From: Telluria aromaticivorans
GTDB taxonomy: Bacteria > Pseudomonadota > Gammaproteobacteria > Burkholderiales > Burkholderiaceae_D
Assembly (NCBI RefSeq): GCF_013003915.1
Contig: NZ_JABAIV010000003.1
Span: forward strand, 682,001-746,000
Reading direction: 5' to 3'
DNA length: 64,000 nt
The translations under genes were made by a program, and so were the position numbers. The notes below the pieces were generated by a model. It was not told the origin of the DNA, ran no database searches, and saw only the letters and a program-made list of their open reading frames with translations. This document shows, in pieces, positions 8,964 through 18,360 of the stretch (the stretch's first letter is position 1; each line of letters starts with the position of its first letter).

Positions 8964-10085
8964 TTACTTCGCCCCGCCCTTCGCCAGTTCGGTGGCCAGG
9001 ATGGCGACGATGCGTTCGGCCGCCTTGCCGTCCCACAGGTGCGGGCGGCGGCCCTGCTTGCCCTCGCCTTTCAGCACCTTGCGCGCCTCGCGCACGATGG
9101 CGACCGGGTCGGTACCGGCCAGCACGTTCGATCCTTCGTCGACCGTGACCGGGCGTTCGGTGTTTTCGCGGATCGTCACGCAGGGCACGCCCAGCGCGGT
9201 GGTTTCTTCCTGCAGGCCGCCGCTGTCGGTGAGCACCACGGCCGCGTCCTTCCACAGGTTGAGGAAGGCCATGTAGGCCTGCGGGCCGGCCAGCGTGACG
9301 TTCGGGCCCAGGTCGATGCCGAATTTCTCGATGTTGGCGCGGGTACGCGGGTGCACCGGGAAGATCAGCGGCAGCTCGTTCGAGATTTCCCTGAGGGCGC
9401 CAGCGATGCGGGCAAAGGTTTCCGGCTCGTCGACATTGCTCGGGCGGTGCAGGGTCACCACGCCGTAGCGCTGGCCGGCAGCCTGGCGTTCGGCCTTGAA
9501 GGCGCCGGTCTCGAATGCGGAGGTGTCGGCGCGGGTGAGCTTGTCGGCCTGGAACAGGACGTTGTCGACCATCACGTGGCCGACATAGTGCACGGCCGAT
9601 TCAGGCTTGCCTTCGCGGCGCAGGTGCTCGAGCGCTGCCGGCTCGGTGACGAAGAACCAGTCCGAGATCGCGTCGGTGACGAGACGGTTGATTTCCTCGG
9701 GCATGGCCATGTCGCCGCTGCGCAGGCCGGCCTCGACGTGGGCGACCGGGATTACCAGCTTCTTGGCCACGATCGAGCAGGCCAGCGTGGAATTGACGTC
9801 GCCCACCACCAGCACCGCGGCCGGGCGCTCGGCCTGGCACAGCTCTTCGAAACCGACCATGATCTTCGCGGTCTGCTGCGCATGGCTGCCGCCGCCGGCG
9901 GCCATGAACACGTCCGGCTGGGGAATGCCGAGTTCTTCGAAGAAGACGTCGTTCATCTCGCGGTCGTAGTGCTGGCCGGTGTGGATGATCTTGAAGCTCA
10001 GCGCCGATTGCGCCTGCAGCGCGCGCACGATCGGCGCGATCTTCATGAAATTGGGACGGGCACCGGCAACCAGGTAAATCAACAT
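8964..10085 (-). CDS. wecB: UDP-N-acetylglucosamine 2-epimerase, non-hydrolysing
   Basis: This 373-residue GT-B-fold enzyme converts UDP-GlcNAc to UDP-ManNAc. It shows the expected GARPNFMKIAPI at the start, TGQHYDREM, VVGDVNSTLA, HVEAGLRSGD, PEEINRLVTD, and the C-terminal DSGGLQEETTALGVPC and RENTERP motifs of the uridine/phosphate pocket. Length is normal. It is followed 35 bp later by the WecG-type transferase that would use the product. It lies downstream of the cytoplasmic-type heparinase gene and is probably part of the same transcript. Confidence 0.95.
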   Translation of the reverse strand: MLIYLVAGARPNFMKIAPIVRALQAQSALSFKIIHTGQHYDREMNDVFFEELGIPQPDVFMAAGGGSHAQQTAKIMVGFEELCQAERPAAVLVVGDVNSTLACSIVAKKLVIPVAHVEAGLRSGDMAMPEEINRLVTDAISDWFFVTEPAALEHLRREGKPESAVHYVGHVMVDNVLFQADKLTRADTSAFETGAFKAERQAAGQRYGVVTLHRPSNVDEPETFARIAGALREISNELPLIFPVHPRTRANIEKFGIDLGPNVTLAGPQAYMAFLNLWKDAAVVLTDSGGLQEETTALGVPCVTIRENTERPVTVDEGSNVLAGTDPVAIVREARKVLKGEGKQGRRPHLWDGKAAERIVAILATELAKGGAK

Positions 10086-10124
10086 TTGGACATTTCCCTT
10101 AAATAATTTTTTAGTAGTTTTTTA

Positions 10125-12092
10125 TTAATGCAAGAACGTTATTGTAAACCTGCATTCGACCGGGACGGCGGACGATACAGTAGTGATCCTGAGCACTTCG
10201 CATGGCCGCTTCGACTCATAGGTGCGCGAATACCAGCCGAGCGGCGGATTTTCGGCGCCGCGCACCAGTTCGAGCTGCAGGTCGGCGCCGCTGGCCTGCA
10301 TCTGCAGCACGAAGCGTTTGCCGCGCACCGACAGGCCCTGGCTGGTCAGGCGCACGTCGAGTTCCGGCGCGAAATGCCAGAACAGTTCCACCTTGTGCCC
10401 CTTGCGGGCGGACACCTCGTCGCGCACGCTCAAGGTATTGCTGGCGCCGTCGAAACGCACGCCGCGCAGGTGGCGCACCGGGTCGGACAGTCGGCTATAC
10501 CCGTCGTGCGAGCCGCGGAACTCGAATTCGTGCGGCGAATTCGGCATGCGCTCGATGCGCGCCTGGGCCTTGCGCACCCACATGAAGCGACCGCCGCTGA
10601 CGGACTGGTCCTGCCCGTCGATGCGCACGGTGTTGTGGGCCGAGGTACCGCGGAAATAGTCGCGCCACTTCTGGTCCTGCCAGTACGAGAAGGTGCCGGG
10701 ATCGACCAGGCATTCCTCGCCGGCCACCGACAGCGTCATCGACAGCGCATCGGCATGGCCATGGGCGGCGATGCCGAGGTAGCCGACCGGGCCGCAGTCG
10801 AGCATGCCCTTGATCTCGCCCGGCTCGCCGAAATGGTTGCCAAACAGCAGGTAGCCGCCATCCGGGAAGGCCCAGCCGGTATCAACCTCGTGCGGATCGC
10901 AATCCGGACGGGTGCCTGGCAGAGCATGCAGCAGCCAGCGCACGCCGGGATGATTGTCAGCGTGGGCGCCGAACACGGTATCGCCGAGGGCCAGCAACTG
11001 GCCGGCGCGGTCCATGCCCGAGGCGTCGAGCCGGAACACGCAGCCGTCGTCGGCATCGCCCACCGCCGGCACGTTGCCGCTGACGTCGCGCACCGAGCGC
11101 AGGAAACGCAGCGCGCGCTGCAGCGAGGCCCAATATGGGCGCGGGAAGGGATGGCCGGTGGCCTGGCCGACCAGCCCGGCCACGAACAGGAATTCGCTCG
11201 AGAAGATGTGGTAGGCAAAGGCCTGCTCGCGGTTGACGCCGTCGCGCGAGAATTGCAGCACGGCCTCGTGTTCGAGCTCGCGCCGCGCCTGGGCGCACCA
11301 TTCGCTCGATTCCTTCCAGCACGGCCAGGTGCTCGCGCCGACGTACAGGCCGGTCAGTTCGCCGATCAGGTGGTTATTGGCCGACGAGTGGCGCGACAGG
11401 TGGCGCGCGATGCTGCGGCAATGGGCGTGGATGCTATCTAACCAGTCGGCGCGCAGCTTCTGGCCCGATTCGCCGGCGAACAAGGTGCTGGATTCGCCGC
11501 CCACGAGCTGCCACAGCAGGCTCCAGTTGACCAGGCGGATGCCCAGTTCCAGCGAGCTGGTCCAGTTGGGGCCGGTCAGCGGCGGGCACTGGTCGAGCCA
11601 GCTGCGCAGCTGCTGCTCGATCGCATGCAGCCAGCGCACGTCGCGGCTCACGACCCAGGCCTGCGCCAGGCGCACCAGGTGCAGGTGGCGGTTCAGCTCC
11701 CACACGTGCTTGATGTCCCCGACCTGTTCGCGCTTGGTGATGGCGATGTCGCCGGCATAGATCGAGGGGCCGGTCACGCCCGTTTCGGGATCGCGGTTCC
11801 AGGCGGTCGGCACGCCGACGTCGAAGCTGCGTTCGGCGAACAGCACCACGTGGCCGGCGCAGATGCGGTCGGCGTCGAGCAGCAGTGCCTCGATCTCTTT
11901 CGGGTCGAGCGTGGGGGCGCCGTGCACGGCCAGGGTCAGCGCGCGCGGCAGCGGCGCAGGCGCCGTGCGGCCGGCCATGCGCCGTCCCATTCTGGTGGCG
12001 GCTGCCTGGCGCATCCGGTAGCCAACTTCGGCCACCGACATGCAGCGCAGCCGGTTGACCAGCCACCCTATCCTCACTGTTGCGTTCATCAT
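10125..12092 (-). CDS. Heparinase II/III-family polysaccharide lyase, no obvious signal peptide
   Basis: A 655-residue protein with an alpha/alpha-toroid N-terminal half (ELNRHLHLVRLAQAW, then SLELGIRLVNWSLLW, then HLSRHSSANNHLIGELTG) and a heparinase II/III C-terminal beta-sandwich (GYLGIAAHGHADALSMTLSV, DPGTFSYW, TSAHNTVRIDG). Histidine and tyrosine residues expected at a lyase site are present. No clear signal peptide is seen after MMNATVRIGWLVNRLRC, so the location is uncertain. Proteins of this type are common in exopolysaccharide loci, where they may trim or degrade the polymer. The start overlaps the stop of the upstream glycosyltransferase by 4 bp. Confidence 0.85.
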   Translation of the reverse strand: MMNATVRIGWLVNRLRCMSVAEVGYRMRQAAATRMGRRMAGRTAPAPLPRALTLAVHGAPTLDPKEIEALLLDADRICAGHVVLFAERSFDVGVPTAWNRDPETGVTGPSIYAGDIAITKREQVGDIKHVWELNRHLHLVRLAQAWVVSRDVRWLHAIEQQLRSWLDQCPPLTGPNWTSSLELGIRLVNWSLLWQLVGGESSTLFAGESGQKLRADWLDSIHAHCRSIARHLSRHSSANNHLIGELTGLYVGASTWPCWKESSEWCAQARRELEHEAVLQFSRDGVNREQAFAYHIFSSEFLFVAGLVGQATGHPFPRPYWASLQRALRFLRSVRDVSGNVPAVGDADDGCVFRLDASGMDRAGQLLALGDTVFGAHADNHPGVRWLLHALPGTRPDCDPHEVDTGWAFPDGGYLLFGNHFGEPGEIKGMLDCGPVGYLGIAAHGHADALSMTLSVAGEECLVDPGTFSYWQDQKWRDYFRGTSAHNTVRIDGQDQSVSGGRFMWVRKAQARIERMPNSPHEFEFRGSHDGYSRLSDPVRHLRGVRFDGASNTLSVRDEVSARKGHKVELFWHFAPELDVRLTSQGLSVRGKRFVLQMQASGADLQLELVRGAENPPLGWYSRTYESKRPCEVLRITTVSSAVPVECRFTITFLH

Positions 12093-13246
12093 CCCCCCCG
12101 GCTCGCGATTTCCTCGCGAAGTTGTTCGTACACTGCGGATATCCGTCCGATCACGACGCCGGACTCGAATTCTTGTTGTATGGTGGCGCGCGCCTGCTCT
12201 CCCAGGCGCTGCCTTTCCCCTTCGTCGCCCAGCAGGCGCGCCAGTGCCGCCGCCAGCGCAGCCACGTCACCCGGCGGCACCAGCAGGCCGTTCCCGCCGT
12301 CGCGCACCGCATCCGGGATGCCGCCCACGCCGGTGACTACGATCGCCTTGCCGGCCGCCATGGCTTCGAGCATGGCCATCGGCAAGCCTTCGGCATGCGA
12401 GGGCAGGCAGAAGATCGCCGCGCGCGCCAGTTCCTGCGCTTTGCGTGCGGCGTCCACCCAGCCCAGTTCGGTCACCCGGTCGGCCACATCCAGCTCCAGG
12501 GCCCGGCGCCTGACTTCCTGCAATTCGCCCTGGCCGCCGATTGCCAGTTCGATCTGGGGGAAACGCTCGCGCAGCAGCGCCACCGCCTCGACCAGCTCGT
12601 AAATCCCCTTGCGCGGCTCGACCTGGCCGAGGAAGAGGATGCGCCCCGGCTCGGCCTGCCCTGCCGTTACTGCCGGCACCGGCACCGAATTCGGGATCAC
12701 CTCGACCCGGGCGCCAGGTGCAAACTCGCGCAGGAAGCCGGCCCAGCGGGTGGACAGCGCAATCACCACCGAACTTTTTTCCAGCGTATGGCGGATCCAG
12801 CGCTGCATCAGCGGCCCGGAGCCCGCGATGAAGCTGTCGAAACAGGCGCCATGCAGGTGGAACACCGTCTTGCAGCCGGCGGCGCGTCCCAGCGCCAGCA
12901 GCACCGATTTGCGCACGAAACTACCCTTCGAGGCGGCATGGACATGCATCACTTGCGGCCGGCGCGCACGGCCACGCGCCAGGCAGGCCAGCGTGCGCAC
13001 CAGGCCCTTGACGGCCGCACCGAGCTTGGCCGCACTCGAACCTTCGGCATGGGTCGGCACGTAGAGCACGCCTTCGCGCTCGAACAGGCCATCCTGCCGT
13101 AGCAGCGAGACCACGGTGGCGACGCCGCCGCGCCCGCCGGGCTCGGTACCAAGCATCAGTACGCGTGGCGCCCTGCCCGTACCCGCTGCCGCTGCTGGCG
13201 CCGACGCCCGGTTCATGCCATCCGCCCTTCCTTCACCAGTTTGCAA
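12089..13246 (-). CDS. Glycosyltransferase family 4
   Basis: This 385-residue GT-B enzyme has a glycine-rich N-terminal loop (GTEPGGRGGVATVV), an acceptor-domain HVHAASKGSF segment, RILFLGQVEPRKGIYELVEA at the start of the nucleotide-sugar domain, and the EX7E-type motif SHAEGLPMAMLEAMAAGK. It should add one sugar to the lipid-linked repeat unit from the cytoplasmic side. Donor and acceptor cannot be read from sequence. The first 10 residues could be spurious; a second in-frame ATG is at 13216. It is translationally coupled to the downstream heparinase-like gene. Confidence 0.88.
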   Translation of the reverse strand: MQTGEGRADGMNRASAPAAAAGTGRAPRVLMLGTEPGGRGGVATVVSLLRQDGLFEREGVLYVPTHAEGSSAAKLGAAVKGLVRTLACLARGRARRPQVMHVHAASKGSFVRKSVLLALGRAAGCKTVFHLHGACFDSFIAGSGPLMQRWIRHTLEKSSVVIALSTRWAGFLREFAPGARVEVIPNSVPVPAVTAGQAEPGRILFLGQVEPRKGIYELVEAVALLRERFPQIELAIGGQGELQEVRRRALELDVADRVTELGWVDAARKAQELARAAIFCLPSHAEGLPMAMLEAMAAGKAIVVTGVGGIPDAVRDGGNGLLVPPGDVAALAAALARLLGDEGERQRLGEQARATIQQEFESGVVIGRISAVYEQLREEIASRGG

Positions 13247-13347
13247 AACTGAGTTGGCAAAATATTAATTGTTTTGAATAGTACAATAGTGTTATCTCCG
13301 AGAAGCGCACGATTCAATGCCAAGCGAATAACACTCTAGTGAGTGGA

Positions 13348-14589
13348 TCAATTCCGCTCAGGCAGGATTTTTGTGTACGTTTCTGCAACTATCCGGCCGA
13401 GAATAGCATAGGTCCGATGGCTTCTGACATATACAGGGCCGCATTGCGCCAACTTTTCGGACAGGGCCGGTTCATCCAGCAGCCGCCGCACGGCCAGCGC
13501 GAAGGGGACCGCTTCCATCGGCACGCACAGCCCGGCCCCGCTCTGCTCGATGACCAGCTGCTGGTCGGGAATGTCGTTGGCCACGCTGGGGATGCCCAGC
13601 GCCAGGTATTCGACCAGCTTGGTGGGCGAGGAGACGTCGAACAGGTTGCCGCGCGGGATCGGCGACAAGCCCACCTCTGCCCGCACAGCATAGCCGAGCG
13701 CAGCACGCTGGGACAGCCAGCCGGTCAGCAGGACGTGGTCGTCGATATTGCGGCGCGCGATCTCGGCGCGCATCCAGGCCATTTCGTCGCTGGATGCCGC
13801 GTCGCCGGCGATCACCAGCAGGACCCCGGGGATATCGCGCTTCAGTTCCGCCACCACGTCGAGCAAAAAGTCGGAACGGCGCGCCTGGGCGATGCGCCCC
13901 AGGTAGACGATCACGCGGCGCCCGGTCAGGCGCTGGTCGTCGCTGGGCGCGACCGTGGCGCGGTCAAACAGCGCGGCGTCGACGCCCATGGGCACGGCGG
14001 TCATGCGCGCCCGGTCGAAGCCCTGCGCCGCCAGCCAGGCGGCCATGGCCTCGCTCTGCACGAAGATGTGGCGCGCCCCCGGCAGCACCAGCCGGTAGAT
14101 CACGAAGCGCGACGCGCGGGCGCGCAGCACGTGGGCGAACCAGGCCAGTCCCCTGCCCCGTTTGCCGATCTCGTCGCGCCGCACCTCGAAGCCTTCGACG
14201 ATCGGGAAGGACATCCAGTATACAAAGGGGACGCGTAGCAGCGCGGCAGCGATGCGGCCCAGCAGGCCGGAGGCGATCTTGTCGCGCACCTGGATGCAAT
14301 CCGGGCGCACCCGGCGCCGGGCCTGCAGCAGGCCGCCCAGGTCCCAGAGGGGGGACAGCACGCTGGCAAAGCGCGAGCGCAGGCTGCCGACCGCGTGCAT
14401 GCCGCCGGCCGCCCATGGCGCCGCGCCGTCACGGTTCTTGCCATCGCCGCCTGCCTGGCCGACGATCTCGCTATGCACGCCATAGCGTGGCATTTCCTCG
14501 CCGAACAAGGTCAGCACGTCGGCCCGGGCCGGCGGCAAGGGGTCGCGGATGATGTAGGCAATTGACAGCGGTTTGCGCATGCGGCTCAT
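13348..14589 (-). CDS. Glycosyltransferase, group 1 (GT4-like)
   Basis: A 413-residue protein starting MSRMRKPLSIAYIIRDPLPP. The nucleotide-sugar-binding half is clear: RVIVYLGRIAQARRSDFLLD, LLVIAGDAASSDEMAWM, then SPTKLVEYLALGIPSVAND with the conserved acidic residue. A longer frame back to 14817 encodes sequence unlike the family, so I start at 14589 (alternative 14580). A short hydrophobic stretch at LLRVPFVYWMSFPIVEGF suggests membrane association. It is the first minus-strand polysaccharide gene after the inverted DUF4394 gene, so it probably has its own promoter in 14590-14879. Confidence 0.85.
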   Translation of the reverse strand: MSRMRKPLSIAYIIRDPLPPARADVLTLFGEEMPRYGVHSEIVGQAGGDGKNRDGAAPWAAGGMHAVGSLRSRFASVLSPLWDLGGLLQARRRVRPDCIQVRDKIASGLLGRIAAALLRVPFVYWMSFPIVEGFEVRRDEIGKRGRGLAWFAHVLRARASRFVIYRLVLPGARHIFVQSEAMAAWLAAQGFDRARMTAVPMGVDAALFDRATVAPSDDQRLTGRRVIVYLGRIAQARRSDFLLDVVAELKRDIPGVLLVIAGDAASSDEMAWMRAEIARRNIDDHVLLTGWLSQRAALGYAVRAEVGLSPIPRGNLFDVSSPTKLVEYLALGIPSVANDIPDQQLVIEQSGAGLCVPMEAVPFALAVRRLLDEPALSEKLAQCGPVYVRSHRTYAILGRIVAETYTKILPERN

Positions 14590-14879
14590 TCCGATGGACG
14601 GGCCAGCCGATTCTAGCGCAGCGGTTGGCATGCACGTTTCGACCACGCGGCTGTACTGTGCGGTGAAGCACATCCCGGCCATAAAACCCTTGTCGAAAAA
14701 ATATTTTGAACTTCCTGCATCCAGCGCGGCCTGCGCCGCGTAGTCCTCATACCGGCGCAAAGGCGATCCGGACAGGGTGCTGCGAGCAGACGGGTTCGCG
14801 TCGTCGGCAGCACACATGAGGTTCCACGAAACAAACGCCGCTTCGCAGTCGATGGAAGGGCCTTACGAGGAGAGTCATA

Positions 14880-15779
14880 GTGAAAAAATTAGCTATCGTG
14901 GCAGTTGCTGCCACCCTTGCCGCGATGTCGGCAGCCCCGGCCATGTCCGCCGACAAGGCCCCGAAGGAGCGAGCCCGTCCCGCCTGCCTGGACAACAAGC
15001 GCGACGGCGGACCGCTGGCAGTGGTCGGATTGACCACCGACATGCAACTCGTCTGCTTCCGCGAAAAGCGTCCGGACAATGCCCGCGCGATCGGCACCAT
15101 CAGCGGCCTGATGCGTGGTGACATGCTGGTGGGGATCGACTACCGGGTCCAGGATGGCGCCCTGTATGGCGTCAGCCGCAGCGGCGGCGTGTACCGGATC
15201 AATGCGGCCAATGCCGTCGCGACGCGCGTCAGCACCTTGACGGTGGCACTGGAAGGAAACTCGTTCGGCGTCGATTTCAATCCTGCCGCCGACCGCCTGC
15301 GCATTGTCAGCGACACCGGCCAGAACCTGCGCCACAACATCAATATGGGCGGCGTCACGATCGCCGACGACCCGCTCGACTACCCGCCCGCCACGCCGGC
15401 CAATGCCATCGGGCCGAACGCGCTCATGGTGACCGGCTCGGCCTATACCAACAACGACCTGTCCGCCACGACGGCGACCACCTTGTATGCGCTCGACACC
15501 ATGCAGGACCAGGTAGCGCTGCAATCGCCTCCGAACGACGGCACCCTCGCCGCGACCGGCAAGCTGGGCGTGGATACCGGCGCCGAGACTGGTTTCGACA
15601 TCTACAGCAGGGTGCGCGACGGCGTGACTGTCGAGGTACAGGCGCTGGCCTCGCTGGCCGGCGCCGACGGCAAGAGCAGCCTGTACAGCGTCGCCCTGCC
15701 GACTGGCAAGGCGAGCTTGCGCGGGATGTTCCCGGCGCAGTTCCGTGTCATCGGGATCGCCATCCCGCTGGACCAGTAG
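14880..15779 (+). CDS. DUF4394-domain exported protein
   Basis: A 299-residue protein with a GTG start at 14880, preceded by a strong GAGGAGA ribosome site. Residues 1-23 are a signal peptide (ending APAMSA/DK). The rest matches the DUF4394 beta-propeller-like family: GDMLVGIDYRVQDGALYGVS, GNSFGVDFNPAADRLRIVSD, GQNLRHNINMGG, PNALMVTGSAYTNND and ALDTMQDQVALQSPPNDG. The function of DUF4394 proteins is unknown. It is the only plus-strand gene in the 31-kb polysaccharide locus and splits it into two minus-strand blocks. Confidence 0.85.
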   Translation: MKKLAIVAVAATLAAMSAAPAMSADKAPKERARPACLDNKRDGGPLAVVGLTTDMQLVCFREKRPDNARAIGTISGLMRGDMLVGIDYRVQDGALYGVSRSGGVYRINAANAVATRVSTLTVALEGNSFGVDFNPAADRLRIVSDTGQNLRHNINMGGVTIADDPLDYPPATPANAIGPNALMVTGSAYTNNDLSATTATTLYALDTMQDQVALQSPPNDGTLAATGKLGVDTGAETGFDIYSRVRDGVTVEVQALASLAGADGKSSLYSVALPTGKASLRGMFPAQFRVIGIAIPLDQ

Positions 15780-15783
15780 GCAT

Positions 15784-15819
15784 GAAAAAAATCCCCCGCA
15801 GCCTGCGCCGCGGGGGATT
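15784..15819 (-). terminator. Intrinsic terminator between convergent genes
   Basis: AATCCCCCGC (15790-15799) pairs with GCGGGGGATT (15810-15819) around a 10-nt loop. The A-run 15784-15790 on the plus strand gives a U-run just after the stem for the minus-strand heparinase transcript. The stem may also stop the plus-strand DUF4394 transcript, although only a short T-run follows in that direction. Confidence 0.85.
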
Positions 15820-15845
15820 GTTACCTGGCGCCGAAAAGTGCCCGT

Positions 15846-18080
15846 TTAGTTCAGCGTGACAGTCTGCCCGCCCACCGTCACGGTGCGCACCGAACCGGAG
15901 ACGCCGACGGTCACGGTCGGCTTCTTGCAGCCGACGTCCAGCAGCACCAGGTATTCGGAAGTCGCATTGGCTTCGCCCTTCAGGTAGAAGGCGCCGTGGT
16001 CTTCCACCACGTTGGCCTTGGCGCCCGGGCCGATCCACTTGGCGAAGGTCGCCGCCGTGTTCAGCGAGCGCACGCACAGCATCTGGCCGCCCGCTGTCAC
16101 CTTGACGTTCAGCGGGTTCTCCACCGCCATGATGGCAGGGGTGTGCATGTTCCACTCGTAGGTGCGCGCCACGGTGCTCGACAGGCGGTCGCGCACCAGG
16201 ATGGCGTTGCCGGCATTGCGCAGGTGCCAGACCTGGCGCTTGGCCATGGTCAGCTGCCCGCCGTAGGCCGGGGTGGCGTCGCCTTCGGTGTAGTCGTAGG
16301 TCGGCTGGGCAGTGAAGGCGGTGATCTTGCCATTGCGCTGCAGCTGCTCGCGGTAGCCGTTGACCATCTGGCCCTTGCCGCCGTCGAAGGTGATCGCGTT
16401 CTGCGAGCGGGTCTGGTGGTACCAGTCGCTCCAGTAGGGCGAGCCATACCAGTCATACCAGCCGGCCTTGACCAGCAGCGGCTGGCCGGCGCTCGACAGC
16501 AGCAGGCCGTTCTGGTCGCCGTGGCTGTGGTTGAACGAGCCGTAAGGGCTGGACTTGAAGAAGGTCGAGATGCGCGAGGTCGCGGCGAGGTCGCTGTGCA
16601 TCGCGACCCAGCCGATGCTCGGATAGTAGGCCGAGTTCGACGGCGCCTGGAAGACGGTGGTGTCCTTCACCGGCAGCGGATACTGGGCCGACAGCAGCGA
16701 CATCGCGTCTTCGGTGCCGCTGGTGTTCTTCACGAACCAGGCGGCGCGCGGGGACCACATGCGCGAGGCAAAGGCGCGGAACACCCTGGCGTCCGGCTTG
16801 GTCTCGGAGGCGTCGCCAAAGGCGTGCACCTTGGAACCCGGCGGGATGAATTCCATCGCGAAGTCGAGGAAGCCGAGCGTCCATGGCTTGCCGAAGAAGT
16901 TCACGCCGCTCGCATGCGACAGCGGATCCCACAGCGCCAGCAGGTAGGCGGCCGAATATTCGGCGTAGGCGGTGCCGTTGGCATAGCCGCCTTCCGGGCC
17001 GCTCCATGGGTTCGGGCTCAGCGCATAGGCGCGGAACGAGAAATCGAACCACTTCTGGGCTTCTGGAATGTCGCCCAGCGACAGAGTCGAGATCAGCACC
17101 AGGAACACCAGGCTGGTGTTGCCGTGCGAATCGAAGGGGAACTGGTCCAGGCGGCCATTGTCGCCGGCCAGGTTGTCATACATGACGGTGGTGCGGGTCT
17201 TGACCGCGGCGAGCCAGCGTGCCTTGCGGGTCGCATCGAGGGCGGTGCCGAGCGAGTCGATGCCCTTGATCAGGCCCCAGGCGATCTGGCGCGTGGCCTG
17301 GTCCTGGTTGACATAGCTGGTCGGGCCGTTCGGGTTGAGCGCGGCCAGTTCGTCGCCGCGCCTGAGCGCTTCGGTCAGGTAGACCGACTCGCCCCTGATG
17401 CGGTACATCAGCGCTGCCGCCTCGAGCTGGCGGGTCGCTTCGTTGATGCGCTGGCGCACGTCGGTCTGCTGGGCGGCCATGGCGGCGGTCAGCGGGCTGG
17501 TGATCACGATCGACCAGCGCGAGTCCGACAGCGCCGGCACTGCCGTGACCTGGGCCTTGACTTCATTGCCCAGGCGGCTCAGATAGGGTTCGAGCTCGTG
17601 GCGCTTCAGGCTGCTCCAGGTCGAGAATGGCGTAACCGACGCCGGCAGCGAACGCGGACGCGCCTTGGACAGGATGCGGTTGCGCACGGTGGCGTTATCC
17701 GGCACTTCGAACACCGTCGACTTGCTGGTGATCGAGAAGGTGCGCGGGTTCGACCAGTCGCTGGTGCCGACCGGGCGCACGCGCCAGGTGTAATTGCCGA
17801 GGGCCATGGCCTTGGTCGGCAAATGCCAGTTACGTTCGACCACGACCTTGCTTGGGGTGCCGCCGACAGGGGTAATCTCGAGTTCGTAGCTGGCCGGACC
17901 GGTGGCGTGGCGCGACCAGGTGAAACCGGGCGGATTCTGGGCCTGTACCTGGTTCATCTCCGGCTTGGCCTGGATGACCAGTGGGTCGTTCGACTGGACC
18001 CAGTCGGCGCGAGCGGCAGCGCTCGCGAACAGCGAGGCGAATGCAGCGGCCCAGACGAGGCTCTTCCGATGAAATTGCAT
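15846..18080 (-). CDS. Secreted heparinase II/III-family lyase with DUF4962-type N-terminal domain
   Basis: A 744-residue protein. I start at the ATG at 18080 because it begins a clean signal peptide (MQFHRKSLVWAAAFASLFA, then SAAARA/DW) and is preceded by GGAGT; a longer frame to 18128 adds nothing family-like. An Ig-like segment (residues 25-120, with FTWSRHATGPASYELEITP) leads into an alpha-toroid, and then heparinase C-terminal motifs (YGSFNHSHGDQNGLLLSS, TRSQNAITFDGGKGQ). Conserved catalytic-type His and Tyr residues are visible. It would act in the periplasm or outside the cell on a uronate-containing polymer, perhaps the polysaccharide made here (inference). Confidence 0.87.
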   Translation of the reverse strand: MQFHRKSLVWAAAFASLFASAAARADWVQSNDPLVIQAKPEMNQVQAQNPPGFTWSRHATGPASYELEITPVGGTPSKVVVERNWHLPTKAMALGNYTWRVRPVGTSDWSNPRTFSITSKSTVFEVPDNATVRNRILSKARPRSLPASVTPFSTWSSLKRHELEPYLSRLGNEVKAQVTAVPALSDSRWSIVITSPLTAAMAAQQTDVRQRINEATRQLEAAALMYRIRGESVYLTEALRRGDELAALNPNGPTSYVNQDQATRQIAWGLIKGIDSLGTALDATRKARWLAAVKTRTTVMYDNLAGDNGRLDQFPFDSHGNTSLVFLVLISTLSLGDIPEAQKWFDFSFRAYALSPNPWSGPEGGYANGTAYAEYSAAYLLALWDPLSHASGVNFFGKPWTLGFLDFAMEFIPPGSKVHAFGDASETKPDARVFRAFASRMWSPRAAWFVKNTSGTEDAMSLLSAQYPLPVKDTTVFQAPSNSAYYPSIGWVAMHSDLAATSRISTFFKSSPYGSFNHSHGDQNGLLLSSAGQPLLVKAGWYDWYGSPYWSDWYHQTRSQNAITFDGGKGQMVNGYREQLQRNGKITAFTAQPTYDYTEGDATPAYGGQLTMAKRQVWHLRNAGNAILVRDRLSSTVARTYEWNMHTPAIMAVENPLNVKVTAGGQMLCVRSLNTAATFAKWIGPGAKANVVEDHGAFYLKGEANATSEYLVLLDVGCKKPTVTVGVSGSVRTVTVGGQTVTLN

Positions 18081-18172
18081 TGTGGGTACTCCGAGAAAAA
18101 AATCTGACATTCTTGCGCCCGCCGGCACTTTGCCGGTGAGCTTGGGAACACTTGCCTGTTAGGTGAAGCGGC

Positions 18173-18205
18173 TTACTTGATGGGATTTATATTATCCCAA
18201 AGTAA
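18173..18205. promoter_or_regulatory. AT-rich inverted repeat upstream of the secreted lyase gene
   Basis: TTACTT (18173-18178) with TGGGAT inverts to ATCCCA and AAGTAA (18200-18205), interrupted by two extra bases on one side. It lies about 95 bp upstream of the lyase start, in a 280-bp gap far richer in A+T than the genes. It could be an operator or overlap a promoter; minus-strand TATAAA/TAATAT-like hexamers fall inside it. Confidence 0.3.
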
Positions 18206-18360
18206 GTTGAACACCGGCAAATTCCCCAAAGAAAACTCAGATTTTTCCCTTGCCGTACAGAAATACCACGACAAAAGTTTAACTTTTTCCGAATAATATT
18301 TGCAAGCTTTTAACGGTCATAACCCGGCTGGAAAGACAAAACTGCAATGGTGTCGGATTG

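Noticed and set aside
14589..14817. N-terminal extension of the glycosyltransferase at 13348
   Set aside because: The extra 76 residues lack similarity to the family and have low-quality composition; the conserved region begins just after 14589.
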